From JBGOUV01 sp041477815 (GTDB taxonomy: Bacteria > Acidobacteriota > Terriglobia > Bryobacterales > JACQDG01): a DNA stretch of 9,377 nucleotides. Under the pieces are notes generated by a model. That model was given only the letters and a program-made list of their open reading frames with translations. It ran no database searches and was not told the DNA's origin. This document shows positions 1 through 6,453 of the stretch, in pieces; positions within the stretch are counted from its first letter, which is position 1, and every line of letters begins with the position of its first letter. Location of the stretch: positions 1-9,377 of the forward strand of contig JBGOUV010000277.1 of the NCBI GenBank assembly GCA_041477815.1, in the 5' to 3' direction. Position numbers and translations under genes: made by a program.

Positions 1-1166
1 CCAAGCTGGGGTACGCCTACGCGGTGGGGGCGTCCTGGGGGGCCAACTACGGGCATCCCGGGGTGTTCTTCGCCGGCGCCGGCACCAAGTCGGACTCCAC
101 CGTGAAGGCGATCCAGGCCATGCAGGAAGAGATCGCGCGCCTGCGGAAGGAACCGGTCACCGACGCCGAGCTTCGTACGGCCAAGGACACGGTGCTGAAC
201 AGCTTCGTGTTCAATTTCGACACCAAGTCGAAGACGCTGAATCGCCTGCTGCGCTACGAGTATTGGGGATACCCGAAGGACTTCCTGTTCCAGTACAAGA
301 AGAAGCTGGAGGGGGTAACGAAGGCGGACGTGCAACGGGTGGCGCAGAAATATCTCCAGCCGGAGGCCATGGTGATGGTGGTGGTGGGCAAGCCCGCCGA
401 CTTCGATTCGCCGCTGGCGTCGCTGGGCCAGCCCGTAACACCGCTGGATATCACTATCCCGCAGCCGAAGCAGGAGCAGGCCCGAGCCGACGACAAGAGT
501 CTGGCGGCCGGGAAGGCGGTGCTGGCCAAGGCCCAGCAGGCGATCGGCGGCGCCGACAAACTGGCCGGGCTGAAGGACGTGACCATTACCGCTAAGTCGC
601 AGTTGACCGGGCCGATGGGAAGCATGTCGGTCGACCAGAAGATCCGCATCCTGTACCCTTCCACGCTGCGGCAGGAAAATACGCTGCCGTTCGGCAAGAT
701 CGAGGTGTACACGGACGGCAAGGGCGGCTGGCTCAAAGCGCCGCAGGGACAAATGCCCCTCCCGGGGCCGCAACTCCAGCAGGCTAAAGGCGAGATCTTC
801 CGCCTCACCGAGACACTGCTGTTGAGCGACCGGGACCCCAATCGGACGGTAAACTTCGTCAAGAAAGACAAGGTCGGCGACCGCGAGGCCGAGGTTGTGG
901 AAGTCAGCTCCAAGGAAGGCGACCAGGTTTCCGTCTACATCGACGCCCAGAGCGGCCGGATTCTGAAGAAGCGGTACCAGGGGACGGCCATGGCCGGCCC
1001 GGCGGCCACGGTGGAAGAGGTTTACGAGGATTTCCGGGAGACGGGAGGCCTCCGGGCTCCGTTCAAGACCACGGTGTATCAAAACGAGAAGAAGTTCGCC
1101 GAGCTGGTGTACTCGGAGGTCCAATACAATACGGGGCTGAAGGGGGAGGACCTCGCGAAGCCGTGA
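1..1166 (+). CDS. M16-family (insulinase-like) peptidase with C-terminal LolA-like domain, 5' partial
   Basis: The reading frame is already open at base 3 and has no true start here; the GTG at 24 lies inside the domain, so the gene begins upstream of the window. Bases 3 to about 400 encode the last part of an M16 peptidase-like fold: the segment around GYAYAVGASW, a helical stretch with RTAKDTVLNSFVF, and the closing strand around MVMVVVGKP. M16 proteins are zinc peptidases or their inactive partners. The HxxEH zinc site would lie upstream, so activity cannot be judged. From about 513 to the TGA at 1164-1166 a second domain follows (start AKAQQAIGGADKLAGL), rich in beta strands and resembling LolA/LppX-type lipoprotein-binding folds. 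That domain looks related to the protein at 1870-2715. The stop overlaps the next start by 4 bases (GTGA), so translation is probably coupled. Periplasmic location is likely from family knowledge; no signal peptide is visible. Confidence 0.85.
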   Translation, partial: KLGYAYAVGASWGANYGHPGVFFAGAGTKSDSTVKAIQAMQEEIARLRKEPVTDAELRTAKDTVLNSFVFNFDTKSKTLNRLLRYEYWGYPKDFLFQYKKKLEGVTKADVQRVAQKYLQPEAMVMVVVGKPADFDSPLASLGQPVTPLDITIPQPKQEQARADDKSLAAGKAVLAKAQQAIGGADKLAGLKDVTITAKSQLTGPMGSMSVDQKIRILYPSTLRQENTLPFGKIEVYTDGKGGWLKAPQGQMPLPGPQLQQAKGEIFRLTETLLLSDRDPNRTVNFVKKDKVGDREAEVVEVSSKEGDQVSVYIDAQSGRILKKRYQGTAMAGPAATVEEVYEDFRETGGLRAPFKTTVYQNEKKFAELVYSEVQYNTGLKGEDLAKP

Positions 1167-1873
1167 CCAAGCCGCTAATCGGTATGCCCGCCCGGTGGGC
1201 CGAAACCGCGCCCGGCGACTGGCAAAAGAGCCGCTGGTACCTGCAACCGACGTACTTTGAGGCTATCCACGCGGTGGGTGGACTGCCGGTGATGCTGCCT
1301 CTGGTTCCCGACCTGGCCCGTGAGATCTTCCCCAAGCTGGACGGCGTCCTCCTTCCCGGATGCGACAGCGACATGGACCCGGCCCGCTATGGCCAGCCAC
1401 GCCATCCGGCTGTGGAATTCGTAAATCCGGCCCGGGATAAGACCGATTTTGCCCTTCTGGAGGAAGCCGACCGGACGGGCAAACCGGTGCTGGGGATCTG
1501 CTTCGGGATGCAATCGATGAACGTGTACTACGGGGGTTCGCTGATCCAGCACCTCCCGGACGCCATCCCGAACGGGATCGATCATAGCGAGCACGTGACG
1601 CGGCACGTGGTTGGTTTTGATCCTGGATCGCTGCTGGCCGAGCTGGCCGGCGGCGCGTCCGAGGTGGTCAACAGCACGCATCACCAGGCGGTGGACCGCG
1701 TGGCTCCGGGCTTCCGCGTCACCGCCCGGGCGCCCGATGGCGTCATCGAGGCGGTCGAACAGAACCCCAACGGCCGGTTTCTGATGGCAGTGCAGTGGCA
1801 TCCCGAGCGCATCTACCAGGAGAGCCAGACCAGCCTGGCGGTGCTGCGGAGGTTTGTGGAGGCCTGCCGATGA
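1163..1873 (+). CDS. Peptidase C26 / gamma-glutamyl-gamma-aminobutyrate hydrolase-like (PuuD-type class I glutamine amidotransferase fold)
   Basis: This 236-residue protein has the full class I glutamine amidotransferase triad: nucleophile Cys113 in GICFGMQ, and His213 and Glu215 in AVQWHPE. The STHHQAV segment at 171-177 is also typical of the PuuD/C26 branch. Family members hydrolyse gamma-glutamyl amide bonds, for example in putrescine breakdown, but the substrate here cannot be read from sequence. No signal peptide is seen, so it should be cytoplasmic. I accept the GTG start at 1163 because the N-terminal strand KPLIGMPAR is needed for the fold. That start overlaps the preceding stop by 4 bases, and a purine-rich GGGGAGGA lies at 1143-1150. 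An ATG at 1184 would remove that strand. The gene is sandwiched by 4-base overlaps between two envelope-type genes, and no polyamine genes are nearby. Confidence 0.9.
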   Translation: MTKPLIGMPARWAETAPGDWQKSRWYLQPTYFEAIHAVGGLPVMLPLVPDLAREIFPKLDGVLLPGCDSDMDPARYGQPRHPAVEFVNPARDKTDFALLEEADRTGKPVLGICFGMQSMNVYYGGSLIQHLPDAIPNGIDHSEHVTRHVVGFDPGSLLAELAGGASEVVNSTHHQAVDRVAPGFRVTARAPDGVIEAVEQNPNGRFLMAVQWHPERIYQESQTSLAVLRRFVEACR

Positions 1874-2715
1874 GATTACGGAGGTCAGGGGGGCGGGGTC
1901 ATGTGCGGTTGCGACAGCTTCTTACGGTGGCGGTTCTGTCCGGGGCGGCGGCGGTGGCGCCGGCGGCCGACAGTGTCGCCCAGCAGAAGGGTAAGGAGCT
2001 GCTGCGGCAGTGTCGGGACGCCTTGGGCGGCGAGGCCTTCCTGAAGATGCGCGACCGGGTGCAAACCGGTCGAGCCTATCAATTCTACCAAGAGCAGTTG
2101 CGGGGGCTGACGGTCGTTACCTACAGCATCCGGTACGACTTTGCGCCGTCGTCGCCCGAGCCGGACTGGATCGGGATCCGGGAGCGGCGCGACTCTGGCA
2201 AGAACAAGGACTGGAGCTCGGTCTTCTTCGACGGCAAGGGGTACGAGGTTACCTACCGGGGGGCGCAGCCTTATCCGGAAAGCTACATGCAACAGTATCG
2301 CGAGCGGGTGCGCCGCGACATCTTCTATATCCTGAAATACCGCCTGGCCGAGCCGGGCGTGATTGTCGAGTCGATGGGAAGCGAGATCGTCGACCTGCAG
2401 CCGACCGACGCGGTGCGCGTCACCGACCCCGACAACAAGACGGTGACCGTATATCTGCTGAAGTCGACTCACCTGCCCATGCGGCAGGAGTACCTGCGCC
2501 GCGATCCCAAGACCCGGGAAGTGTTCCGCGAACGCGGCCACTATTCCAAGTATCGAACCACGGAAGGCGTGACCATTCCCTGGAATGTACTCCTGGAGCG
2601 GGACGGGGAGAAGATCTTCGAAATGTTCGTCGAGACCATGGAAATCAACAAGGGGCTGGAGGATTCGGTGTTCCAGTTGAAGAGGGGGATCCGGATCTTT
2701 CCGCAGGAGAAGTAG
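1870..2715 (+). CDS. Exported LolA-like (outer-membrane lipoprotein-sorting-like) protein
   Basis: I choose the ATG at 1870 (281 residues) over earlier in-frame codons. GGAGG sits at 1858-1862, seven bases upstream, and the start overlaps the previous stop as ATGA. The N-terminus has a basic stretch followed by a hydrophobic core (LLTVAVLSGAAAVAPAADS), as expected of a Sec signal peptide. The mature part begins with a helix (GKELLRQCRDALGG) and continues with alternating strands such as VTVYLLKS and REVFRERGHYSKY. This pattern matches LolA/LppX-like or MucB/RseB-like proteins that bind lipids or lipoproteins in the periplasm. It aligns by eye with the C-terminal domain of the gene at 1-1166, suggesting a duplicated or detached domain. 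Exact function is unknown. It is probably the last gene of the three-gene operon, since the next gene converges on it 7 bases away. Confidence 0.8.
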   Translation: MRLRRSGGRGHVRLRQLLTVAVLSGAAAVAPAADSVAQQKGKELLRQCRDALGGEAFLKMRDRVQTGRAYQFYQEQLRGLTVVTYSIRYDFAPSSPEPDWIGIRERRDSGKNKDWSSVFFDGKGYEVTYRGAQPYPESYMQQYRERVRRDIFYILKYRLAEPGVIVESMGSEIVDLQPTDAVRVTDPDNKTVTVYLLKSTHLPMRQEYLRRDPKTREVFRERGHYSKYRTTEGVTIPWNVLLERDGEKIFEMFVETMEINKGLEDSVFQLKRGIRIFPQEK

Positions 2716-2722
2716 GCTGGTG

Positions 2723-3034
2723 TTAGCCCAGCAACTTCTCGATATCTCGCGCTCCGTGGAGAACCCGGACAACCTCCACCCCTTCTTTTAGGGGCCGGTA
2801 GAACACCAGGTAGTTCTCAAACCCGGGAACGGGCCATCTTCGCAGACCCTCGGCCAGCGGACTCTCGAATTGACATCGGCGCCCGAGGCCGGGCATGGCA
2901 GCCAGCCCGTGGAAACACTTTCGGATGGCCTGCATAAAGCGGATGGCCGCGCGAGGGCTGTCCTGCGCCAGAAAGGAGGCCTGCTCTTCCACATCGCGCC
3001 AAGCGATCTCTCGCGTAATGACGCGCCGCTTCAT
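2723..3034 (-). CDS. parE: RelE/ParE-family toxin of a type II toxin-antitoxin system
   Basis: This 103-residue protein has the RelE/ParE layout. An N-terminal helical hairpin (REIAWRDVEEQASFLAQ, 8-24) is followed by the family's usual central segment (FHGLAAMPGLGR, 41-52). A C-terminal beta sheet then carries RRWPVPGFENYLVFYR (65-80) and ends VEVVRVLHGARDIEKLL (86-102). ParE members poison DNA gyrase, while RelE members cut mRNA on the ribosome; sequence alone does not settle which. The partner is a ParD-like antitoxin, which favours ParE. The ATG overlaps the antitoxin stop by 4 bases (ATGA), the usual antitoxin-first coupled arrangement. The reading frame is intact and of normal length, so the toxin is probably functional and held in check by the gene just upstream. 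It converges on the LolA-like gene with a 7-base gap. Confidence 0.9.
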   Translation of the reverse strand: MKRRVITREIAWRDVEEQASFLAQDSPRAAIRFMQAIRKCFHGLAAMPGLGRRCQFESPLAEGLRRWPVPGFENYLVFYRPLKEGVEVVRVLHGARDIEKLLG

Positions 3035-3294
3035 TTAACGGGTCCGCGTGGGGTGCGGGTCAGCACCCGGCGTTTCAGCTCCGCCCAAGCCTGCGCATCG
3101 CTCTCTGAAGCAGGGGAGCGGAGACCCTCCAGGATTTGCGCTTCGAGACGCTCGCGGGCCTTTTGCTTCTCGTCTTCGCGCACCAGAGCGCGGATATACT
3201 CGCTGGGTGTGCTGTAAGAGCCTCGCCGAACCTGGGTTTCGACGAACTGCTTCATGGACTTCGGAAGTGAGATGTTCAGAGAAGTCAGTTCCAT
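3031..3294 (-). CDS. parD: ParD-like (ribbon-helix-helix) antitoxin
   Basis: From the ATG at 3292-3294 this gives 87 residues, close to the usual ParD length. The N-terminus has the ribbon-helix-helix pattern: strand MELTSLNISLP (1-11), helix SMKQFVETQVRRG (13-25) and second helix STPSEYIRALVRED (28-41). SYSTPSEYIRALVRED is a strong ParD signature. The charged C-terminal half should bind and block the toxin encoded immediately downstream. The frame stays open up to 3369, but a longer start would read through the promoter and the TGTCA/TGACA inverted repeat at 3325-3339, so I reject it. There is no good ribosome binding site before the ATG, and the predicted -10 box lies only 7 bases upstream, so the mRNA may be nearly leaderless. 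ParD proteins normally repress their own operon. Confidence 0.88.
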   Translation of the reverse strand: MELTSLNISLPKSMKQFVETQVRRGSYSTPSEYIRALVREDEKQKARERLEAQILEGLRSPASESDAQAWAELKRRVLTRTPRGPVK

Positions 3295-3301
3295 AACAAA
3301 T

Positions 3302-3339
3302 AGGTTACCGGGCGTTTCATTTTCTGTCAATAACTGACA
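3302..3339 (-). promoter_or_regulatory. Promoter and probable autoregulatory operator of the parD-parE operon
   Basis: On the minus strand a perfect TTGACA lies at 3330-3325. After exactly 17 bases comes TAACCT at 3307-3302, which keeps the key T, A and final T of a -10 box. An inverted repeat TGTCA-N5-TGACA (3325-3329 and 3335-3339) overlaps the -35 box. It sits where a ParD antitoxin would bind to shut off its own promoter. The predicted transcript start falls at about 3295, right at the ATG at 3294. Confidence 0.55.
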
Positions 3340-3359
3340 TCCCTCTTTGAGCGGTCGCT

Positions 3360-3443
3360 GGTCAGCCATTGGGGAGCAAGGGTCTTGGCTTCTCCGGCGG
3401 GGGTCGAGCGTGGGCCGGAGCTGAAGCTCCGCCGTAGCTGACC
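3360..3443. repeat. 84-bp palindrome-rich intergenic segment bounded by GGTCAGC/GCTGACC inverted repeats
   Basis: GGTCAGC at 3360-3366 and GCTGACC at 3437-3443 are perfect 7-base inverted repeats enclosing 70 bases. Inside are a hairpin CGGAGC-TGAA-GCTCCG (3416-3431) and a competing pair TCCGGC/GCCGGA (3393-3398 and 3414-3419). I see no coding potential that fits a known protein. The layout resembles a small non-autonomous palindromic element (MITE or REP type), but only one copy is in this window and I see no clear target-site duplication. It could instead be ordinary GC-rich intergenic DNA. Confidence 0.3.
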
Positions 3444-3499
3444 CGGTTCCGGCACAAGGGCGTCCCAGAAGCGGACACCCCGGAGTCTGGTGACCTTTT

Positions 3500-3532
3500 T
3501 AACTCCCTTACGTCCAAGGAGTTAGCTATATT
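3500..3532 (+). promoter_or_regulatory. Candidate operator and -10 region for the HlyD/ABC operon
   Basis: A perfect inverted repeat TAACTCC (3500-3506) and GGAGTTA (3518-3524), with 11 bases between the arms, lies just before TATATT (3527-3532), a one-mismatch -10 box. No good -35 is present at 16-18 bases, and the palindrome occupies that place. This would suit a regulated promoter bound by a dimeric regulator. Efflux operons are often controlled by TetR, MarR or PadR proteins, but no regulator gene is in view. A transcript from here would have a leader of about 40 bases before the ATG at 3578. Confidence 0.4.
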
Positions 3533-3577
3533 TGTAGATGGCATCGTGGTTGCCCTAACCGCGGCTGGAGTCATTCT

Positions 3578-4861
3578 ATGGATGTCCCCCGTAAAGGAGC
3601 GGCACGGGCCCGGTTGATCCGCCGGATCATCGTGGGCGCCGTCGTCGTGATCGGCGTCGTGGTGACTTCGGTGGGGCTGGGCCGGTTGAAGCCGGCGGCG
3701 CCCGAAGTGGAACGCGGTACGGTTTGGGTCGACACCGTGAAGCGCGGTCCGATGCTGCGGGAGGTGCGGGGCTTGGGAACGCTGGTGCCGGAGGACGTAT
3801 TGTGGATTCCGGCCACCACGCAGGGCAGGGTCGACAAGATCCATGTTCGGCCGGGGGCGCAGGTGAGGCCCGAAACCATTCTTCTGGAGATGTCCAATCC
3901 GGTGCTGGAGCAGGAAATGCTCGACGCCGAGTATCAGCTCAAGAGCGCCGAGGCGGGTTACACGGATTTGCGGGTGCGGCTGGAGAGTGCGAAGCTGACC
4001 CAGCAGGCGGACGTGGCCCGCATCCAGTCCGACTACACCCAGGCCAAGCTGCGGGCGGACCGGGACCAGGAGCTGGGCAAGCTGGGGTTGAAGCCCGACC
4101 TGGAAGTGCGCATCCAGTTGGCTACCGCCGACGAGCTGGCCAACCGGCACAAGATCGAGCAGAAACGGCTGGACATCAGCGGGGAGTCGGTGGAGGCGCA
4201 ACTGGCGGTGCAGAAGGTCCAGGTGGACCAGAAGCGCGCCATGTACGAGCTGAAAAAACGCCAGGTGGACGAGCTGAAAGTGCGGGCCGGCACGGAGGGC
4301 GTGCTGCAGCAGTTGGGGAATCAGCCAGCGGGTGGCGGCGGGTCGCTGATCGAGGTCGGCCAGCAGGTGGCCCCGGGGACGATCCTGGCCAAGGTGGCGC
4401 AGCCGTGGAAGCTGAAGGCGGAATTGAAGATCGCCGAGACCCAGGCCAAGGACATCCTGCTCGGCCAGGTGGCGGCGATCGACACGCGCAACGGCATCAT
4501 TCCGGGCAAGGTGTGGCGCATCGATCCGGCCGTCCAGAACGGAACCGTCACCGTGGACGTGAAGCTGGAGGGGGCGCTGCCGCAGGGCGCGCGTCCCGAC
4601 CTCAGCGTGGACGGGACCGTTACCCTGGAGAAGCTGGACAACGTGGTATACGTGGGACGGCCCGTATTCGGCCAGGCCAACAGCCTGGTCACGCTGTTCA
4701 AACTGGAGCAGGACGGCAAGCACGCCTCGCGCGTGCAGGTGAAGCTGGGACGCACCTCGGTCAACACCATCGAGCTCCTGGAAGGACTGCTGCCGGGCGA
4801 CCAGGTGGTGCTATCGGATATGTCGGCCTGGGATGCGCATAATCGCATACGATTGAATTAG
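3578..4861 (+). CDS. HlyD-family membrane-fusion protein (efflux periplasmic adaptor)
   Basis: This 427-residue protein opens with a basic patch (KGAARARLIRR) and one membrane segment at about 17-36, so it is anchored in the inner membrane with the rest in the periplasm. The first half-lipoyl region (GRVDKIHVRPGAQV, 83-96) leads into a long helical hairpin rich in Glu, Lys, Gln and Ala (about 107-232). The second half-lipoyl region follows (LKVRAGTEGVLQQ, 233-245, and VGQQVAPGTILAKV, 260-273). A beta barrel (about 278-355) and a membrane-proximal domain ending LLPGDQVVLSD (404-414) complete it. Such adaptors bridge an inner-membrane transporter and an outer-membrane channel. GGAG at 3567-3570 stands seven bases before the ATG. 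The ATPase gene follows 20 bases later, so this is a MacA-like adaptor in an ABC efflux operon. Substrate is unknown. Confidence 0.92.
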   Translation: MDVPRKGAARARLIRRIIVGAVVVIGVVVTSVGLGRLKPAAPEVERGTVWVDTVKRGPMLREVRGLGTLVPEDVLWIPATTQGRVDKIHVRPGAQVRPETILLEMSNPVLEQEMLDAEYQLKSAEAGYTDLRVRLESAKLTQQADVARIQSDYTQAKLRADRDQELGKLGLKPDLEVRIQLATADELANRHKIEQKRLDISGESVEAQLAVQKVQVDQKRAMYELKKRQVDELKVRAGTEGVLQQLGNQPAGGGGSLIEVGQQVAPGTILAKVAQPWKLKAELKIAETQAKDILLGQVAAIDTRNGIIPGKVWRIDPAVQNGTVTVDVKLEGALPQGARPDLSVDGTVTLEKLDNVVYVGRPVFGQANSLVTLFKLEQDGKHASRVQVKLGRTSVNTIELLEGLLPGDQVVLSDMSAWDAHNRIRLN

Positions 4862-4881
4862 GCGGAGGGGGGAACGAGATC

Positions 4882-5571
<690 letters not shown>

Positions 5572-5632
5572 GAGTAGACCCGAGGGGGGCCTGGAGGTAG
5601 GAAGGAGCAGGAAACGGGGGGTCAGAGGCCCC

Positions 5633-6367
5633 TTACGGCCGTGGCTCGGTGGTCTTCGTAAAAATCAGGATGTGCTGCGTCGGCAGGAACTCCAGCGCCT
5701 TCCCCAGTTGAAACCCCAGGGGCTCGATCTCCGACCGGACCTCGTCCACGCTCATTTTATGCAGCGGCAGGATCGGGACCGACGGATCCTCCTTCCGGTA
5801 CTCCACCAGCACCAGCCGGCCGTCCGGCCGCAGCGACCGGCGGATGGTGGTCACCATCGCCTCCGGCTCCGAGAACTCGTGGTAGACGTCCACGAGCAGG
5901 GCCAGGTCCACCGTCCCCTCCGGTAGCCGCGGGTCATTCATCCCGCCCAGCACCATTTCCACGTTGTGGATGTTGCGCTGCCGGAGGTTTTCGGCCATCA
6001 GGTCCAGCATCTTCTGCTGCACCTCCACCGCGATCACCTTTCCCTGGGGTCCCACCCGCTTGGCCAGCCGCCAGGTGAAGTAGCCCACCCCGGCCCCGAC
6101 GTCGGCCACCGTCGATCCTTCGCGGATGTCGAGCGCGTCCAGGACCTTCTCCGGCTGCTCGGTGGCGTCGCGATCGGGCCGGATGAGCCACTGGGCGTGC
6201 TCGGCGCTGAACATGGGCGCGATCTGACGCTTGCGCGTGACTTTGCCCAGCTCCAGCACGCCCTTTTGAGCCTGAACGGAGCTCGGGGAGCTGCAACCCG
6301 TCACCAGGCTTGCCAGCGCCGCTATTAGCGCCAGCGTCCAGGCCTTCGCTCGGATCGATGCAGTCAA
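5633..6367 (-). CDS. Class I SAM-dependent methyltransferase-fold lipoprotein
   Basis: The start is TTG at 6365-6367, with GAGAGGG on the coding strand shortly before it; no ATG or GTG lies in frame before the lipobox. The 244-residue product begins with a hydrophobic signal (AWTLALIAALASLVTGC), and LVTGC (21-25) is a lipobox with Cys25, so the protein is probably lipid-anchored outside the cytoplasm. The mature part is a class I methyltransferase fold. Motif I is VADVGAGVGYF (88-98), the acidic end of strand 2 is VIAVEVQQKML (111-121), motif post-II is around VDLALLVDVYHEF (153-165), and motif III is LRPDGRLVLVEY (179-190). All look intact. An exported methyltransferase is odd because SAM is cytoplasmic; it may bind something else or have lost catalysis. 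It is divergent from the oxidoreductase at 6454, with 86 bases between starts. Confidence 0.87.
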   Translation of the reverse strand: MTASIRAKAWTLALIAALASLVTGCSSPSSVQAQKGVLELGKVTRKRQIAPMFSAEHAQWLIRPDRDATEQPEKVLDALDIREGSTVADVGAGVGYFTWRLAKRVGPQGKVIAVEVQQKMLDLMAENLRQRNIHNVEMVLGGMNDPRLPEGTVDLALLVDVYHEFSEPEAMVTTIRRSLRPDGRLVLVEYRKEDPSVPILPLHKMSVDEVRSEIEPLGFQLGKALEFLPTQHILIFTKTTEPRP

Positions 6368-6426
6368 AGGAACCCTCTCTAATCAGCATCTTCTCAAACC
6401 CCACCACCCCGCGTCAAAATCGATAC

Positions 6427-6435
6427 TGGTACAAT
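6427..6435 (+). promoter_or_regulatory. Extended -10 promoter candidate for the Gfo/Idh/MocA gene
   Basis: TGGTACAAT at 6427-6435 fits an extended -10 box (TGn followed by TACAAT, one mismatch from consensus). No -35 is seen at the proper distance, which extended -10 promoters can tolerate. A transcript from about 6442 would have a leader of only about 12 bases, still containing GGAG at 6443-6446 before the ATG at 6454. Confidence 0.4.
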
Positions 6436-6453
6436 CGGAGCCGGAGCTTTCCT

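Noticed and set aside
24..26. GTG as a true start of the first gene
   Set aside because: The frame is open to the window edge with M16-like sequence (KLGYAYA) before it, and GTG lies inside the domain.
2716..2732. Short hairpin GCTGG/CCAGC between the LolA-like gene and the ParE gene, as a shared terminator
   Set aside because: The stem is only 5 bases, has no T-tract and overlaps the toxin coding end; too weak to call.
1885..2772. 295-residue minus-strand open frame opposite the LolA-like gene
   Set aside because: Low-complexity composition and no family pattern. The plus-strand frame has a signal peptide, a ribosome binding site and a stop/start overlap.
3295..3369. 25-residue N-terminal extension of the ParD-like antitoxin
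   Set aside because: It would include the promoter and operator, and ParD proteins normally begin at the strand that starts at the ATG at 3294.
3362..4723. 453-residue open frame on the minus strand, antisense to the HlyD gene
   Set aside because: It is rich in His, Arg, Leu, Gln and Pro with no recognisable domain, and lies opposite a clear HlyD protein. This is the usual shadow of a GC-rich gene.
5586..5632. GGGGCCT/AGGCCCC inverted repeat between the convergent ATPase and methyltransferase genes, as a terminator
   Set aside because: The arms are 7 bases but the loop is 33 bases and no T-run follows on either strand.
6310..6453. Longer N-terminus for the Gfo/Idh/MocA protein
   Set aside because: It would overlap the divergent methyltransferase start and place the twin-arginine signal 50 residues inside the protein. 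The ATG at 6454 has a ribosome binding site.
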